The position numbers were made by a program, and so were the translations under genes. The notes under the pieces were generated by a model. It did no database searches. It saw only the letters and a program-made list of their open reading frames with translations, and was not told where the DNA came from. A DNA stretch of 64,000 nucleotides from the NCBI RefSeq assembly GCF_001553605.1, contig NZ_CP014229.1, positions 3,624,501 to 3,688,500 of the forward strand, given 5' to 3'. This document shows, piece after piece, positions 1-9,084 of this stretch (the stretch's first letter is position 1; each line of letters starts with the position of its first letter). Source of the stretch: Desulfovibrio fairfieldensis. Lineage in GTDB: Bacteria; Desulfobacterota; Desulfovibrionia; Desulfovibrionales; Desulfovibrionaceae.

Positions 1-2905
1 GAGCTTCGTCCTTACCCAGATTGTCGTAAAGGGCTCGCTTGCCTTTGGTGTCGCAACTTTTGGGGATGGCACCGCCGTGCCCCTGCTGCATGGGATGCAG
101 TACCTCTTCGGCCAATCGTTGCAAATAAGCCTCGTATTCCAACGCCTTGGCCCGGCGAAGGGCGATCAGCTCCGCCAGCACCGTGGACATGCGCTCGTAA
201 AACTCGGGATTGCTGGCCTGCTCGTCATGAATGACGCGGCGTACATTGTTTTCAATAGCTTCAGCCACAGCCTCCTGGTTGTGCCTCAACTTGGCGAAAC
301 GCTTTTCAATGGCCTCCTGTATGCCGCTCTGCTCCACAATTTCCAGCAGCGACATATCATCGAAGGCCGAAATGATGCGCGGTTCAGAGGCCTCTACATA
401 GCGGTCCAGCAGATCACGCATGTCGGCCTCAAAGGGCTTGAAGTCCAGTACTTCTCCGCTGGCCATGCGCACGGCATCACGCAGATGGACGGCTTGACTC
501 ACCAGCCCCTTGATATGCGCCGCTTCGTCTGGAGTATAGCCTGCCGCCAGCATCTCGTCGGCCATATTGGCATAGGCCCGCAGCAGTTTGATGACGCTGT
601 GATACAGGCCCGTGCGACGCGGCTCATGGGCAGCCAGATCATCCGGCAGTTCGGTATTGCCGCAAAAATAATGAATATATTCCAGATCTCCCTTGGGCGG
701 CGGCACAGGCTCACAGGCAAGCTGAAAAGCTTCCACCGCCGCGTCCAGTTTTTCCCGGCAGGCGGCCAAGCGGTTTTTGAGCAGAATCTGCGGATTTGCG
801 GCATCGGGCGGCATGTCCAGCTCCGAGGTATACACGGCTATGGAATGTTCTACCTTGCGGAATAAATCCTTGAAATCCACAATACGCCCAAAATCTTTCC
901 AGTCTTCCTCGTCGCCAGCCACGCGATTGGTACGGCAGATAGCCTGGAAAAGGCCGTGATCCTGCATGTGCTTGTCGATATAGAGATAGGAGCAGGGTAC
1001 GGCGTCAAAGCCTGTCAGCAGTTTATCCACCACAATAACCAAGCGCATGTTGGCCGGTTCTTTGACAAAGAGCTTTTTGGTCCGCTCCTCGTAGACTTCC
1101 GCCGGAGTCTTGCCCGCACGGGCTTTCACATGCTCCAGCAGAGCGACATATGTCTTGTAAATGAACTGGCGGGCGGTTTCGGTGTTTTCTCCCATATCTT
1201 CGGCCGCATCGCGCGTTTGGAGATTATAGGAAGTGACCAGGCCGCATTTGCCCCGGAGCGGCGTCTGTTGGAAAAGTTCATAGTACTTGCAGGCATCCCG
1301 GATACTGGCGGCCACCAGTATGGCATTTCCCCGTCCGCCGCTCAGGACGGGTTTGGTTTCAAAGTCAAAACAGATTTCCCCCACAATCTTTTCCATGCGT
1401 GAGCGGGAACTGAGCAGATTCTGCATCGTGCCCCAACGCTTTTTCAGCTCCGCTTTCTGCCATTCGTTGAGGGGCGCAGTTCTGGACTCGAATAGCGCGT
1501 CTATTTTGGCCTCGGAGCTGAGGCGTTGGTCAATATCCCGCGCCTCGTACAGGAGATCCAGCACAACCTTGTCGCGTACGGCCTCGTCAAATTTGTACGT
1601 ATGGATATAGCCGCCGAAAAGTTCCATGGTGGTCTGTTTGTCGGTCTTGAGTAGAGGTGTGCCCGTGAAGCCTATGAACACCGCCGCAGGCATGGTGGCC
1701 CGCATGGCCTTATACAGATTACCGCTCTGGGTGCGGTGGCACTCATCCACAAAGACGAAAAGTTCCCCCACAGTCAAGCCGGGCTGGGAAGCAAGGGCGG
1801 CAATATAGGCTTTGAGGTCCTGCTCGCCCCGCTGGCTGCGGGTGCCGAATTTATGGATAAGGGCGCACATGAGGCGTAAGTCGTGCCGTTGCAGGGCGGG
1901 TAACAAATCCCTGCCTCTGTCGATGCGCTGGACATGCTTTTGCCCGGCGTTGTGAAATACGCCCTCAATCTGTTGGTCCAGTTCAATGCGGTCGGTCACC
2001 ACCAATACGCGGGCCTTGGGCATATTTTCCAGTATCCAACGGGCCAGCATGACCATGACCAGCGATTTGCCGCTGCCCTGCGAGTGCCAGATAATGCCGC
2101 CCCTGTAGGCGCGCACATGCTCCTGGGCGTATTTGACGGCAAAGTACTGGTGAGGGCGGGGCAGTTTTTTGCGCCCGCCGTCAAAGACTACAAAATCATG
2201 CAACAATTCAATGAACCGCTCCTTATTGCAGATTTTGCACAGATATTTGTCCAGCAGGGACAGGCTGGCGTCGCCCTCATCTTCCTTCCAGCGCTGATAG
2301 TGCTTGGCCGGGGTGCCGATGGCGCCGTAACGCAGGCCTTCGCTGTTGTTGCCCGCCATGAGCCACTGTACTGTGGTGAAAAAGCCGGGATTGTATTCCG
2401 ACCCCTGGTTGGAAATAAGCTGTCCGATGCCCTGGTTCACAGAGACCGAAGCTCTTTTCAGTTCAATGACCGCCACGGCAATGCCGTTGATGTAAAGCAC
2501 CAGATCCGGGCGACGCTCCAAACCTTCGCGCAGAGTCACCTCTTCGGCAATGACGAAGTGGTTCTTTTCCGGCTGCTTCCAGTTGATGCAGAACACGGTC
2601 TGGTGGTTTTCACCCGCCTCCACCTGCACGGGAATGCCGTAGCGCATCAGGGAATACACGGCTTCGCTGGCGGCATAGAGACTCCGTCCGGCCAGCAGGG
2701 TTTCTTGCCGCAGCACGTCCACGGCGGCTTTGGCGTGGGCCGGGCTGTAGCCTTGCTCCACCAGAAAAGGCAAGAGCAGGGACTCCTCCACTGAGGCATT
2801 GCCCTCACGGTGCTGCCAGTCACCCAAATAACTGTAACCCAGTTCGTCACGGAACAGGGCAATGACGCGCTGTTGCGTGACGCGTTCGGCGTAGGGATTA
2901 TTCAT
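1..2905 (-). CDS. hsdR: Type I restriction enzyme, R (motor/nuclease) subunit, 3' end cut by window edge
   Basis: The minus-strand frame opening with ATG at 2905 stays open to the left edge, giving at least 968 residues of a family that usually has about 1000-1100. HsdR restricts unmodified DNA and drives ATP-dependent translocation in the HsdR2M2S complex. Seen directly: a PD-ExK nuclease core (D134, then E148-L-K150 in 'IELK'), a Walker A 'GSGKS' near residue 277 and a DEAD-like 'DECHRT' near residue 385, followed by SF2 helicase sequence such as 'FTGTPL'. The ATG overlaps the hsdS stop by 4 bp (ATGA at 2902-2905), so translation is coupled. Long plus-strand frames opposite this gene are shadows. 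Confidence 0.95.
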   Translation of the reverse strand, partial: MNNPYAERVTQQRVIALFRDELGYSYLGDWQHREGNASVEESLLLPFLVEQGYSPAHAKAAVDVLRQETLLAGRSLYAASEAVYSLMRYGIPVQVEAGENHQTVFCINWKQPEKNHFVIAEEVTLREGLERRPDLVLYINGIAVAVIELKRASVSVNQGIGQLISNQGSEYNPGFFTTVQWLMAGNNSEGLRYGAIGTPAKHYQRWKEDEGDASLSLLDKYLCKICNKERFIELLHDFVVFDGGRKKLPRPHQYFAVKYAQEHVRAYRGGIIWHSQGSGKSLVMVMLARWILENMPKARVLVVTDRIELDQQIEGVFHNAGQKHVQRIDRGRDLLPALQRHDLRLMCALIHKFGTRSQRGEQDLKAYIAALASQPGLTVGELFVFVDECHRTQSGNLYKAMRATMPAAVFIGFTGTPLLKTDKQTTMELFGGYIHTYKFDEAVRDKVVLDLLYEARDIDQRLSSEAKIDALFESRTAPLNEWQKAELKKRWGTMQNLLSSRSRMEKIVGEICFDFETKPVLSGGRGNAILVAASIRDACKYYELFQQTPLRGKCGLVTSYNLQTRDAAEDMGENTETARQFIYKTYVALLEHVKARAGKTPAEVYEERTKKLFVKEPANMRLVIVVDKLLTGFDAVPCSYLYIDKHMQDHGLFQAICRTNRVAGDEEDWKDFGRIVDFKDLFRKVEHSIAVYTSELDMPPDAANPQILLKNRLAACREKLDAAVEAFQLACEPVPPPKGDLEYIHYFCGNTELPDDLAAHEPRRTGLYHSVIKLLRAYANMADEMLAAGYTPDEAAHIKGLVSQAVHLRDAVRMASGEVLDFKPFEADMRDLLDRYVEASEPRIISAFDDMSLLEIVEQSGIQEAIEKRFAKLRHNQEAVAEAIENNVRRVIHDEQASNPEFYERMSTVLAELIALRRAKALEYEAYLQRLAEEVLHPMQQGHGGAIPKSCDTKGKRALYDNLGKDEA

Positions 2906-4161
2906 ACGAGGCGAATCCTTCCGGTAAGCAGTTCCTGCATCATTCCTATTTTTATCTGCCGGGCCTTGGCCAGTTTGGCTTCCAGGGCGGCAATTTCATC
3001 GTCCATGTCGGAAAGGATGTTGGAGATGGCGGTTTGTTCTTTTGGATTAGCAGGTATAGTAATTGCGAAGCATTCAATGCTGCTGGGAGCAAGATTCTTG
3101 ATACTCGTTCCCGCCAACAAAATATCCAAATGCTGTTTATACTCAATTGTTTGGAATAAATAACGAAATATTTTTTTTGACTCGATATTGCCATATGCTC
3201 TAAAACACGCCATGAATGCGCCAAATGTATACTTATATTCATCTTTACAATAAAAAACTGCTGACTTTCCAACAAGAGCCTTGCTCCCATTGGCCATACA
3301 AATTAAAAGATCTCCGTCTCTTAAGATTTGTTTTTCAGAAACACACCGCTTATCAACATGCTGTATAGTTGAAAAAAGAATACAATCATCCTTGATGTTA
3401 TTCGCACGCAGTAGCCTAATGCTGTCTTCAGTAGCATTGCTGTAAAGGTCAGAATCAGGGTTATATCCCACTCCACGAAGACATTTGCCGACATGAGCCA
3501 AAGTGATCTCTTTCCATTCCCCTCCAAATCCAGGCAGTCTTCTCTTGCCCGTAAGCAGTTCCTGCATGGCCCCCTGCTTGATCTGCCGCTTTTTGGCGAT
3601 ACTTTGCTCAAGGGCCTCAATGAGGGCGTCGGCATCGGAGAGAGCAGTGGCGATGGCTATTTGTTCCGAACTATGTGGCGATAATGGAATACAGAATGAC
3701 TTGAGACTAGCGTTTGTAATTTGATTGATGGTAGCACCGAGATACTCAGAAATTTGCCTCTTTATTATTTCAGATTGAAATAAATAACTGAGCATGGATC
3801 CTATTGAGCTTCTAAATACAGTCATGAATGCGCCGAAGGTCATGCCATCTACTCGCTCATCAAGCAGGGCAGATTTTCCTATTAGACTACGGCTGCCATT
3901 TCTTACGCAAATAAGCAAATCACCATTTCGCGCTTTTATTCTCTCTGGTATGTTCTTCTTAACATATACATTATCCTCAAAAGAAAGAGAATTATTTTGT
4001 ATATTCGAAGCACGCAAGACTAATGTACCATATTCACAAACATCATTAGGGCTATACGTCAATCCAATGAGTGCATCTCCAAGCTCTCTTAGTAGCTTCA
4101 CCTCCCAATCCTCTGGAATCTCCCCCACTTCCGTAAGCTTGTACCCCTTTCGCGCTACCAC
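2902..4161 (-). CDS. hsdS: Type I restriction-modification specificity subunit
   Basis: 419-residue HsdS, which sets the DNA target for both methylation and restriction. Two target-recognition halves are visible, each starting with a 'G..P.DW' or 'GFGGEWKE' type segment and ending in a helical dimerisation spacer with related repeats ('QELLTGKRRLPGF' mid-protein and 'QELLTGRIRL' at the C-terminus). This is the usual pseudo-dimeric HsdS layout. The start is GTG at 4161, preceded by AAAGGATGG and overlapping the hsdM stop by 7 bp. The recognition domains are markedly AT-richer than the hsdM and hsdR flanks, as often seen for exchanged specificity domains. The target sequence cannot be deduced from the gene. 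Confidence 0.95.
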   Translation of the reverse strand: MVARKGYKLTEVGEIPEDWEVKLLRELGDALIGLTYSPNDVCEYGTLVLRASNIQNNSLSFEDNVYVKKNIPERIKARNGDLLICVRNGSRSLIGKSALLDERVDGMTFGAFMTVFRSSIGSMLSYLFQSEIIKRQISEYLGATINQITNASLKSFCIPLSPHSSEQIAIATALSDADALIEALEQSIAKKRQIKQGAMQELLTGKRRLPGFGGEWKEITLAHVGKCLRGVGYNPDSDLYSNATEDSIRLLRANNIKDDCILFSTIQHVDKRCVSEKQILRDGDLLICMANGSKALVGKSAVFYCKDEYKYTFGAFMACFRAYGNIESKKIFRYLFQTIEYKQHLDILLAGTSIKNLAPSSIECFAITIPANPKEQTAISNILSDMDDEIAALEAKLAKARQIKIGMMQELLTGRIRLV

Positions 4162-6614
4162 GAGAATCCCATCCTTTGCAGATGGGCCTGCACCTTGGTC
4201 TCCAACTCTTCCACCCTCTTGTCCAGTTCGGGCATAGGGGTGGCATAGCGTTCGGCCAGTTCTTTCACCCGGCCGGTAAGCCGCTGGCCCACGCTGTCCA
4301 GTACGGAGGCAAGCGCGCTTTCAAGCTGTGCCAGCCATTTATCGTCAATGACCAGCGTTTTGACCTCCTCCTCTGTCAAGGTGGGGATGCGGGCGTACAC
4401 GGCAGCGTCCAAAGCCTTGTCCCGTGTTTTGATGTCTTTTTTCAGGCTGTCGATACGTTCCTGAAGACCAAGCCAGCCCTCCAGTATTGCCAATTCTTCG
4501 GCATAATGCTTTCTGTTGTGCTTATATTCCTTGATGAGCCGCTTGACGGCGGCCTTGTCCACAATCCTCTTGCTGTCGCTCGTGTCGGTGGCCTCTTCGT
4601 CGGCGTCCTTGCCCTCCTTCAGTGGAAGGAGGGTGTTTTCAGCCTCGTTGTCTTCCGCTTCCAGTGCCTCGCGCTCGGCCAGCTTAACGTTCAGTTCCTC
4701 GCGCAAGGCTTCCAGCTCGGCCTGTTCCGCGGCAAAAAAACGGGCCACCACCAATTCCTTGGGAGTGAGATCGCAAGCCCATCCCTTGTCGACCTCTTGC
4801 CCTTTCTTTTTGCCGGACTTGACGACTTCCACCACGCGCACAATTTCCGCCTGCCAGCCGCTTTGACTGATACTGTAGCAATCGTCCTGCATGGCGGCAT
4901 CCCACAAATCCATGAAGCACTGATAGGCCGTGTAGTTGTCCATAAGGGGTTGGCCCGCGTAATGGGCCAGCAGATCATTGGCGGTGCGCGTTCCCAACTC
5001 CTTGGGCGAATGCCCCTGGGCAAAGGCCGCAAACCTTGGGCGTTGTTTTTCACGCCAAGCGACAAAGTGTCGGGCCATACGCCGCATGAAGCCCGCAAAT
5101 TCTTTATGCTCACGCACCGTTGTGCGAATCTGAGCGCTGTCCACGGCCAGCCGCACGTAGCCGGGCCTGTCTTCCGTCATGGGGGCGAAAAGCGTGTCCC
5201 GCAGGCCGGGGCAGACCCTCCAGTACTCGGCAAGAGCGTCCACGTCCGCCACAGGAATGCCGCCACGCAAATGGCCTTCGATGTCCTGCCTGTCTTCGGC
5301 TTCCTGACTGTCGATGTAGCGGGGAAGATTCAGATTGCAGCCGTTGGCTTCAATATCCGCATGACTGACCATGCGGGCAAAGCCCGGCACGTCCCTCTGC
5401 TTCAAAAACACATCCACGATTTTGTGGATGTCGCGGGCGCGCAGACGGTTCTTGGAGCCGTCCTTTATGAAGCCCTTACTGGCGTCCACCATGAAGATGC
5501 CCCTGCGCGAGGCGGCCTGCTCCTTGTCCAGCACCACAATGCAGGCGGGAATGCCCGTACCGTAAAACAGGTTGGCGGGCAGGCCTATGATACCCTTAAT
5601 ATAGCCGCGCTGTAACAGGGCTCGGCGGATGTCGGCCTCGGCATTGCCGCGAAAGAGCACCCCATGCGGAAGAATGCACGCCCCTTTGCCCGTGGGCTTG
5701 AGCGAAGCCAGAATATGCAGCAAGTAGGCGTAATCGCCGTTCTTCTCCGGTGGAATACCCAGTGTGAAACGGCCATAGGCGTCATTGTCGGGTATGAGGC
5801 CTGTGCTCCAGTCCTTGTCGGAAAAAGGTGGATTGGCCACCACATAGTCAAAGGTTTGCAGCGCCTCACCATTTTTAAACAGGGGAGTGGTGAGCGTGTT
5901 GCCGCCCTCGATTTCCGCCGTGGCATAGCCGTGCAGCACCATGTTCATGCGCGCAAGGCCCTGGGTGGCTACGTCCTTTTCTTGTCCGTAGAGGGCCACC
6001 TTGGTGGGAGCCGCTTCCCCCACCTTGAGCAAAAGGGAGCCGGAGCCGCATGTTGGGTCGTAAACTGTAGTGCGGGCCGTAGTCTCGGCTTGGGCAATGC
6101 CGATGATGCTGGCCATGATGCGGCTGACTTCGGCGGGGGTGTAGAACTGCCCCTTGCTTTTGCCGCTCTCGGTGGCAAAATGGCGCATGAGGTACTCATA
6201 GGCATCGCCCAGAATGTCGTCCCCATCGGCGCGGTTGCGGGAAAAATTCAGGTTCTCAAAAATGCCGATAAGCTTGTCCAGACGATGCACCATCTCCGCA
6301 CCGCTGCCGAGCTTGGCGGTATCGTTGAAATTGGCGAATTTCGGCAGGCCGTTTTCGGAAGCGATGGGTTCAAAAATTTTCTTGTTGAGCTGATCCCCAA
6401 GGTCAGAACTGCCTTTAAGGGCCACCATGTCGGCAAAACTGGCGCCGGGCGGAATGGTGATTTCAGCATATTCCCCTGTATATTTGTCGCTGATATATTT
6501 GACGAAAAGCAGAGCCAGCACATAGTCCTTGTACTGGCTGGCGTCCATGCCGCCGCGAAGCGCGTCGCAGGACTGCCAGAGGCGGGCGTAGATTGCGGAT
6601 TTTTTCAGGGCCAT
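4155..6614 (-). CDS. hsdM: Type I restriction-modification N6-adenine methyltransferase subunit (long form)
   Basis: 819-residue HsdM, the modification subunit that methylates adenine using S-adenosylmethionine. Seen: an N-terminal HsdM_N-type helical domain, motif I 'DPTCGSGSLLL' and catalytic motif IV 'NPPF'. The protein is much longer than the classic ~500-residue HsdM because of a charged, coiled-coil-rich C-terminal extension (roughly residues 600-800). The start is ATG at 6614, because TTGGAGAA sits 9 bases upstream; a TTG at 6629 is inside that ribosome-binding site. First gene of hsdM-hsdS-hsdR, with overlapping junctions throughout. The methylated island DNA would be protected from its own HsdR. 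Confidence 0.95.
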   Translation of the reverse strand: MALKKSAIYARLWQSCDALRGGMDASQYKDYVLALLFVKYISDKYTGEYAEITIPPGASFADMVALKGSSDLGDQLNKKIFEPIASENGLPKFANFNDTAKLGSGAEMVHRLDKLIGIFENLNFSRNRADGDDILGDAYEYLMRHFATESGKSKGQFYTPAEVSRIMASIIGIAQAETTARTTVYDPTCGSGSLLLKVGEAAPTKVALYGQEKDVATQGLARMNMVLHGYATAEIEGGNTLTTPLFKNGEALQTFDYVVANPPFSDKDWSTGLIPDNDAYGRFTLGIPPEKNGDYAYLLHILASLKPTGKGACILPHGVLFRGNAEADIRRALLQRGYIKGIIGLPANLFYGTGIPACIVVLDKEQAASRRGIFMVDASKGFIKDGSKNRLRARDIHKIVDVFLKQRDVPGFARMVSHADIEANGCNLNLPRYIDSQEAEDRQDIEGHLRGGIPVADVDALAEYWRVCPGLRDTLFAPMTEDRPGYVRLAVDSAQIRTTVREHKEFAGFMRRMARHFVAWREKQRPRFAAFAQGHSPKELGTRTANDLLAHYAGQPLMDNYTAYQCFMDLWDAAMQDDCYSISQSGWQAEIVRVVEVVKSGKKKGQEVDKGWACDLTPKELVVARFFAAEQAELEALREELNVKLAEREALEAEDNEAENTLLPLKEGKDADEEATDTSDSKRIVDKAAVKRLIKEYKHNRKHYAEELAILEGWLGLQERIDSLKKDIKTRDKALDAAVYARIPTLTEEEVKTLVIDDKWLAQLESALASVLDSVGQRLTGRVKELAERYATPMPELDKRVEELETKVQAHLQRMGFSW

Positions 6615-6795
6615 TGGGGAGTTCTCCAAATTCTGACGTACTGTGGGACGGCGGCTTTTGCCATTGTTCCAGGTAGATTGATATATCGAAATTCGTCAAA
6701 AAAATCTTTTCAAAAGTGGCGGGTCAGCCTTCTGTATTACTAGGGTAGTTTTTCCTGCCAAGCTCGCATCATGTGCTTTGAGCGAGTTTCGAAAG

Positions 6796-6813
6796 GCTCA
6801 CATGACCATGAGC
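6796..6813. promoter_or_regulatory. Candidate HipB operator (GCTCA-N8-TGAGC)
   Basis: An inverted repeat GCTCA-N8-TGAGC lies about 80 bp upstream of hipB, close to a TTGACA hexamer at 6824-6829. E. coli HipB binds repeats of the form TATCC-N8-GGATA, so the 5-8-5 spacing fits an autoregulatory operator although the half-site differs. A second looser GCTCG/GAGC pair lies at 6762-6783. The 280-bp gap 6615-6894 also must contain the divergent hsdM promoter. Inference only. Confidence 0.35.
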
Positions 6814-6894
6814 ATGCGAATCCTTGACAAAAATGACAATGCACCGCAATTTATAAAATAGTGTTTCAGAACGAAAATATATCGGACTCACATC

Positions 6895-7224
6895 ATGGCA
6901 TATAACCCATTTAATCCTTGGCAGAACCAGCCTTCAGACATGGGCGCGTCCATGCAGGATTTGTTGCTGCGGCAGCAGCAAAGGAGCATGGCCCAGCAAC
7001 AGGCTGGATCCAAAGCCCAAAACACGATGTATGAAATCGGCCGACTTATTTCCATGCGACGTAACAGCATGGGACTTTCGCATGAACAGCTCTCGGAGTT
7101 GTCAGGAGTTTCAGGATTTGAAATCATGCAGATTGAATTTGGCAATAGTAACTCTACGTCCATTGAAAAGCTTTTTCGTATCACGGCAGCTCTTCGTCTG
7201 GAGCTGAACATGTTCCCTTTTTAG
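6895..7224 (+). CDS. hipB: HipB-type antitoxin, HTH transcriptional repressor
   Basis: 109-residue protein with a Xre/Cro helix-turn-helix in the C-terminal half (about residues 48-100: 'ISMRRNSMGLSHEQLSELSG' followed by 'EFGNSNSTSIEKLFRITAAL'). The N-terminal ~40 residues are Gln-rich ('LLLRQQQRSMAQQQ') and look disordered, an extension not usual in HipB. HipB neutralises HipA and represses the hipBA operon. hipA follows after 10 bp on the same strand, the normal antitoxin-first order. The start ATG at 6895 has only a weak GGA upstream. The pair sits inside the island next to the hsd operon, typical cargo that stabilises or defends mobile DNA. Confidence 0.85.
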   Translation: MAYNPFNPWQNQPSDMGASMQDLLLRQQQRSMAQQQAGSKAQNTMYEIGRLISMRRNSMGLSHEQLSELSGVSGFEIMQIEFGNSNSTSIEKLFRITAALRLELNMFPF

Positions 7225-7234
7225 GTGACTGCCA

Positions 7235-8473
7235 GTGCTTACCGTCTGGTACAACAAGGAACTGGTGGGAAAATTGTACCCGGTAGAACGGGGAAACATA
7301 GTGTTTCAATATGCCGCCTCGTGGCTGGCGAATGCTGGCAGTATACCGATTTCATTGAGCCTTCCACTGGTGGACGAAGCCTTTTCCACTGACCTGTCTA
7401 CAGCTTTTTTTGACAATCTTCTGCCCGAGGAATGCCTCAGAGAGGCAGTAGCCCGTGAACGCGGCCTGGAGTCAAGCGCAACATATGCATTGCTGGAAGT
7501 CCTCGGTGCGGAGTGCGCCGGGGCTTTTGTCATTCTCCCCGCCCATGAGACGCCTGTAGAGGCCCCCTATAGTTATACGCCGCTCAGCCAGGAGGCATTG
7601 ACCCGCTATATTGCCCAGCTTCCAACGCAGCCGTTGCTTGGCGGACAGGAAGAGATGCGCTTGTCGCTGGCGGGCGCTCAGAGCAAGGGCGTGGTGCGAA
7701 TAGATGCCCACATGGGATTTTCCCTTCCACAAAATGGCGCTCCAAGTACGCACATCATCAAGCCCGCCTCCATTCGCTTTCCAAATCTGCCGGGAAACGA
7801 AGTATTTTGCATGGGGCTGGCGGCACACATGGGGCTTGAGGTGCCGCCTTTTTTCCTGACGTCGACTTTGCCTCAGGCCTTTGTGGTAGAGCGTTATGAT
7901 CGAAGAATAGTTGGCGGTAGTATTGAACGGCTGCATCAGGAGGACTTTTGCCAAGCCCTTGGGCTTGCGAGCAGGAGAAAGTACCAGAGGGGCGCGGGTT
8001 CGGCTACGCTCCCCCAATGCTTTGCTCTGCTTTCACATTGTCAAAATCCCGCTGGTGACGTGCATAAGCTTTTGCAATGGGTGATTTTCAACGTGTGCAT
8101 CGGCAATTCCGACGCCCACGCAAAGAATATTTCCTTGCTCTATGACGGAAAAAAACCTCGCCTTGCCCCCTTCTATGACCTTGTGAGCACGGCCCCCTAC
8201 AACGTCAGCCAAAAGCTGGCCTTAAAAATAGGCGGTAAAAACGATGGAGATCGTCTTTACCACGGTGAGTGGAGGCGCTTTGCCGCTGATATTTCAATGG
8301 AATATGGCGCATTGACAAATGTGGGGAATGGCTTGGTCAGTTGCCTGCGAGACAGCATTGACGGGCTTGCAGGGGACTTCATTGCTCAGTACGGTTTTAT
8401 CCCAGAAATTACAGAGATTGTAAAAACCATCAAACTGCGGACTACATTTCTTTTGCAAGAATGGGAAAAGTAA
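7235..8473 (+). CDS. hipA: HipA-type serine/threonine kinase toxin
   Basis: 412-residue HipA. Family members phosphorylate glutamyl-tRNA synthetase or related targets and cause growth arrest or persistence. Visible: HipA N-terminal subdomain 1, the ATP-binding 'SLAGAQSKG' segment (about residue 145), 'FVVERYDR' hinge, the catalytic 'GNSDAHAKN' loop (about residue 290) and the metal-binding 'APFYDLVST' segment. All key kinase motifs are intact, so the toxin should be active unless held by HipB. Start is GTG at 7235, 10 bp after the hipB stop. The gene is full length compared with E. coli HipA (440 residues). Confidence 0.93.
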   Translation: MLTVWYNKELVGKLYPVERGNIVFQYAASWLANAGSIPISLSLPLVDEAFSTDLSTAFFDNLLPEECLREAVARERGLESSATYALLEVLGAECAGAFVILPAHETPVEAPYSYTPLSQEALTRYIAQLPTQPLLGGQEEMRLSLAGAQSKGVVRIDAHMGFSLPQNGAPSTHIIKPASIRFPNLPGNEVFCMGLAAHMGLEVPPFFLTSTLPQAFVVERYDRRIVGGSIERLHQEDFCQALGLASRRKYQRGAGSATLPQCFALLSHCQNPAGDVHKLLQWVIFNVCIGNSDAHAKNISLLYDGKKPRLAPFYDLVSTAPYNVSQKLALKIGGKNDGDRLYHGEWRRFAADISMEYGALTNVGNGLVSCLRDSIDGLAGDFIAQYGFIPEITEIVKTIKLRTTFLLQEWEK

Positions 8474-8571
8474 TTTCAACTGATTTCAACCTGCTTTGTT
8501 TGTAAGGAGGGAGGAAATTGCCCATTAAAACGCCTCCTCCAGATGTTCCTCTGCTATCTTCCTCCAGATTT

Positions 8572-8694
8572 CTACTTCGTAAAGTGAAAATTAGCCTGAT
8601 CCATCAAGGGCCTGTTATCTTGTAAAGGCAAAGAGGCAAGATAATAGTGAGCCTCCTCAACGGTATAGTTGATGGCGTCTACGGGGATAAGCAT
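8572..8694 (-). CDS. Putative 40-residue island protein
   Basis: A short open frame opens with ATG at 8694 after a strong GGAGG (spacing 8) and reads 'MLIPVDAINYTVEEAHYYLA' before ending at 8572. No family is recognised. The acidic helix-like N-terminus and good ribosome-binding site support translation, but length gives little statistical support. It lies downstream of the replication-type gene at 9085-9678 on the same strand. Confidence 0.35.
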   Translation of the reverse strand: MLIPVDAINYTVEEAHYYLASLPLQDNRPLMDQANFHFTK

Positions 8695-8748
8695 GGGGGA
8701 CGCCTCCTGTCACTGAGTAGTGACTGGCTGCCACAGCCTAACAAGAAG

Positions 8749-8931
8749 TCATAATGTCCGCTGCCAGCCTGATCGTCCCGTTTTGGAGGGGAACGGCGCA
8801 TCATCCGGACTGAGCATGTGGTACAGCCAGTTCAGCAAATCATCCCCGGCGTAGGTGACCTTCCTGTCGATGCACAGTTTGCAGTTTGGGCCTTTATTGA
8901 TGGCGTCCGACGGCTCATTGAGGTTATGCAT
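8749..8931 (-). CDS. Putative 60-residue hypothetical protein
   Basis: Minus-strand frame beginning ATG at 8931 and containing 'CKLCIDRKVTYAGDDLLNWL'. It carries a CxxC pair and looks protein-like in composition, but the ribosome-binding site is weak and no family is recognised. It could be a real small gene or a remnant in the space between hipA and the Gp2-like gene. The rest of 8480-9084 shows no other supported coding sequence. Confidence 0.3.
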   Translation of the reverse strand: MHNLNEPSDAINKGPNCKLCIDRKVTYAGDDLLNWLYHMLSPDDAPFPSKTGRSGWQRTL

Positions 8932-9084
8932 AAAATCATCTGGCCTATAAGCTGTTCTCGGAAGAAAAGAGGCGGATATAGTTCTTCATGGCAGCCACCC
9001 CAAGCTGGCGATCCGCTGCCGCATCTCCGGCACGTTCTCGAATGATGATTGCCGAGAAAAGTTTTGAGAGATGACGATACTCAT

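Noticed and set aside
77..2794. Long plus-strand open frames opposite hsdR
   Set aside because: Shadows: hsdR on the minus strand has clear nuclease and helicase motifs across the whole stretch.
4176..6743. Two long plus-strand frames opposite hsdM
   Set aside because: Antisense to the intact methyltransferase; no family motifs, no good ribosome-binding sites.
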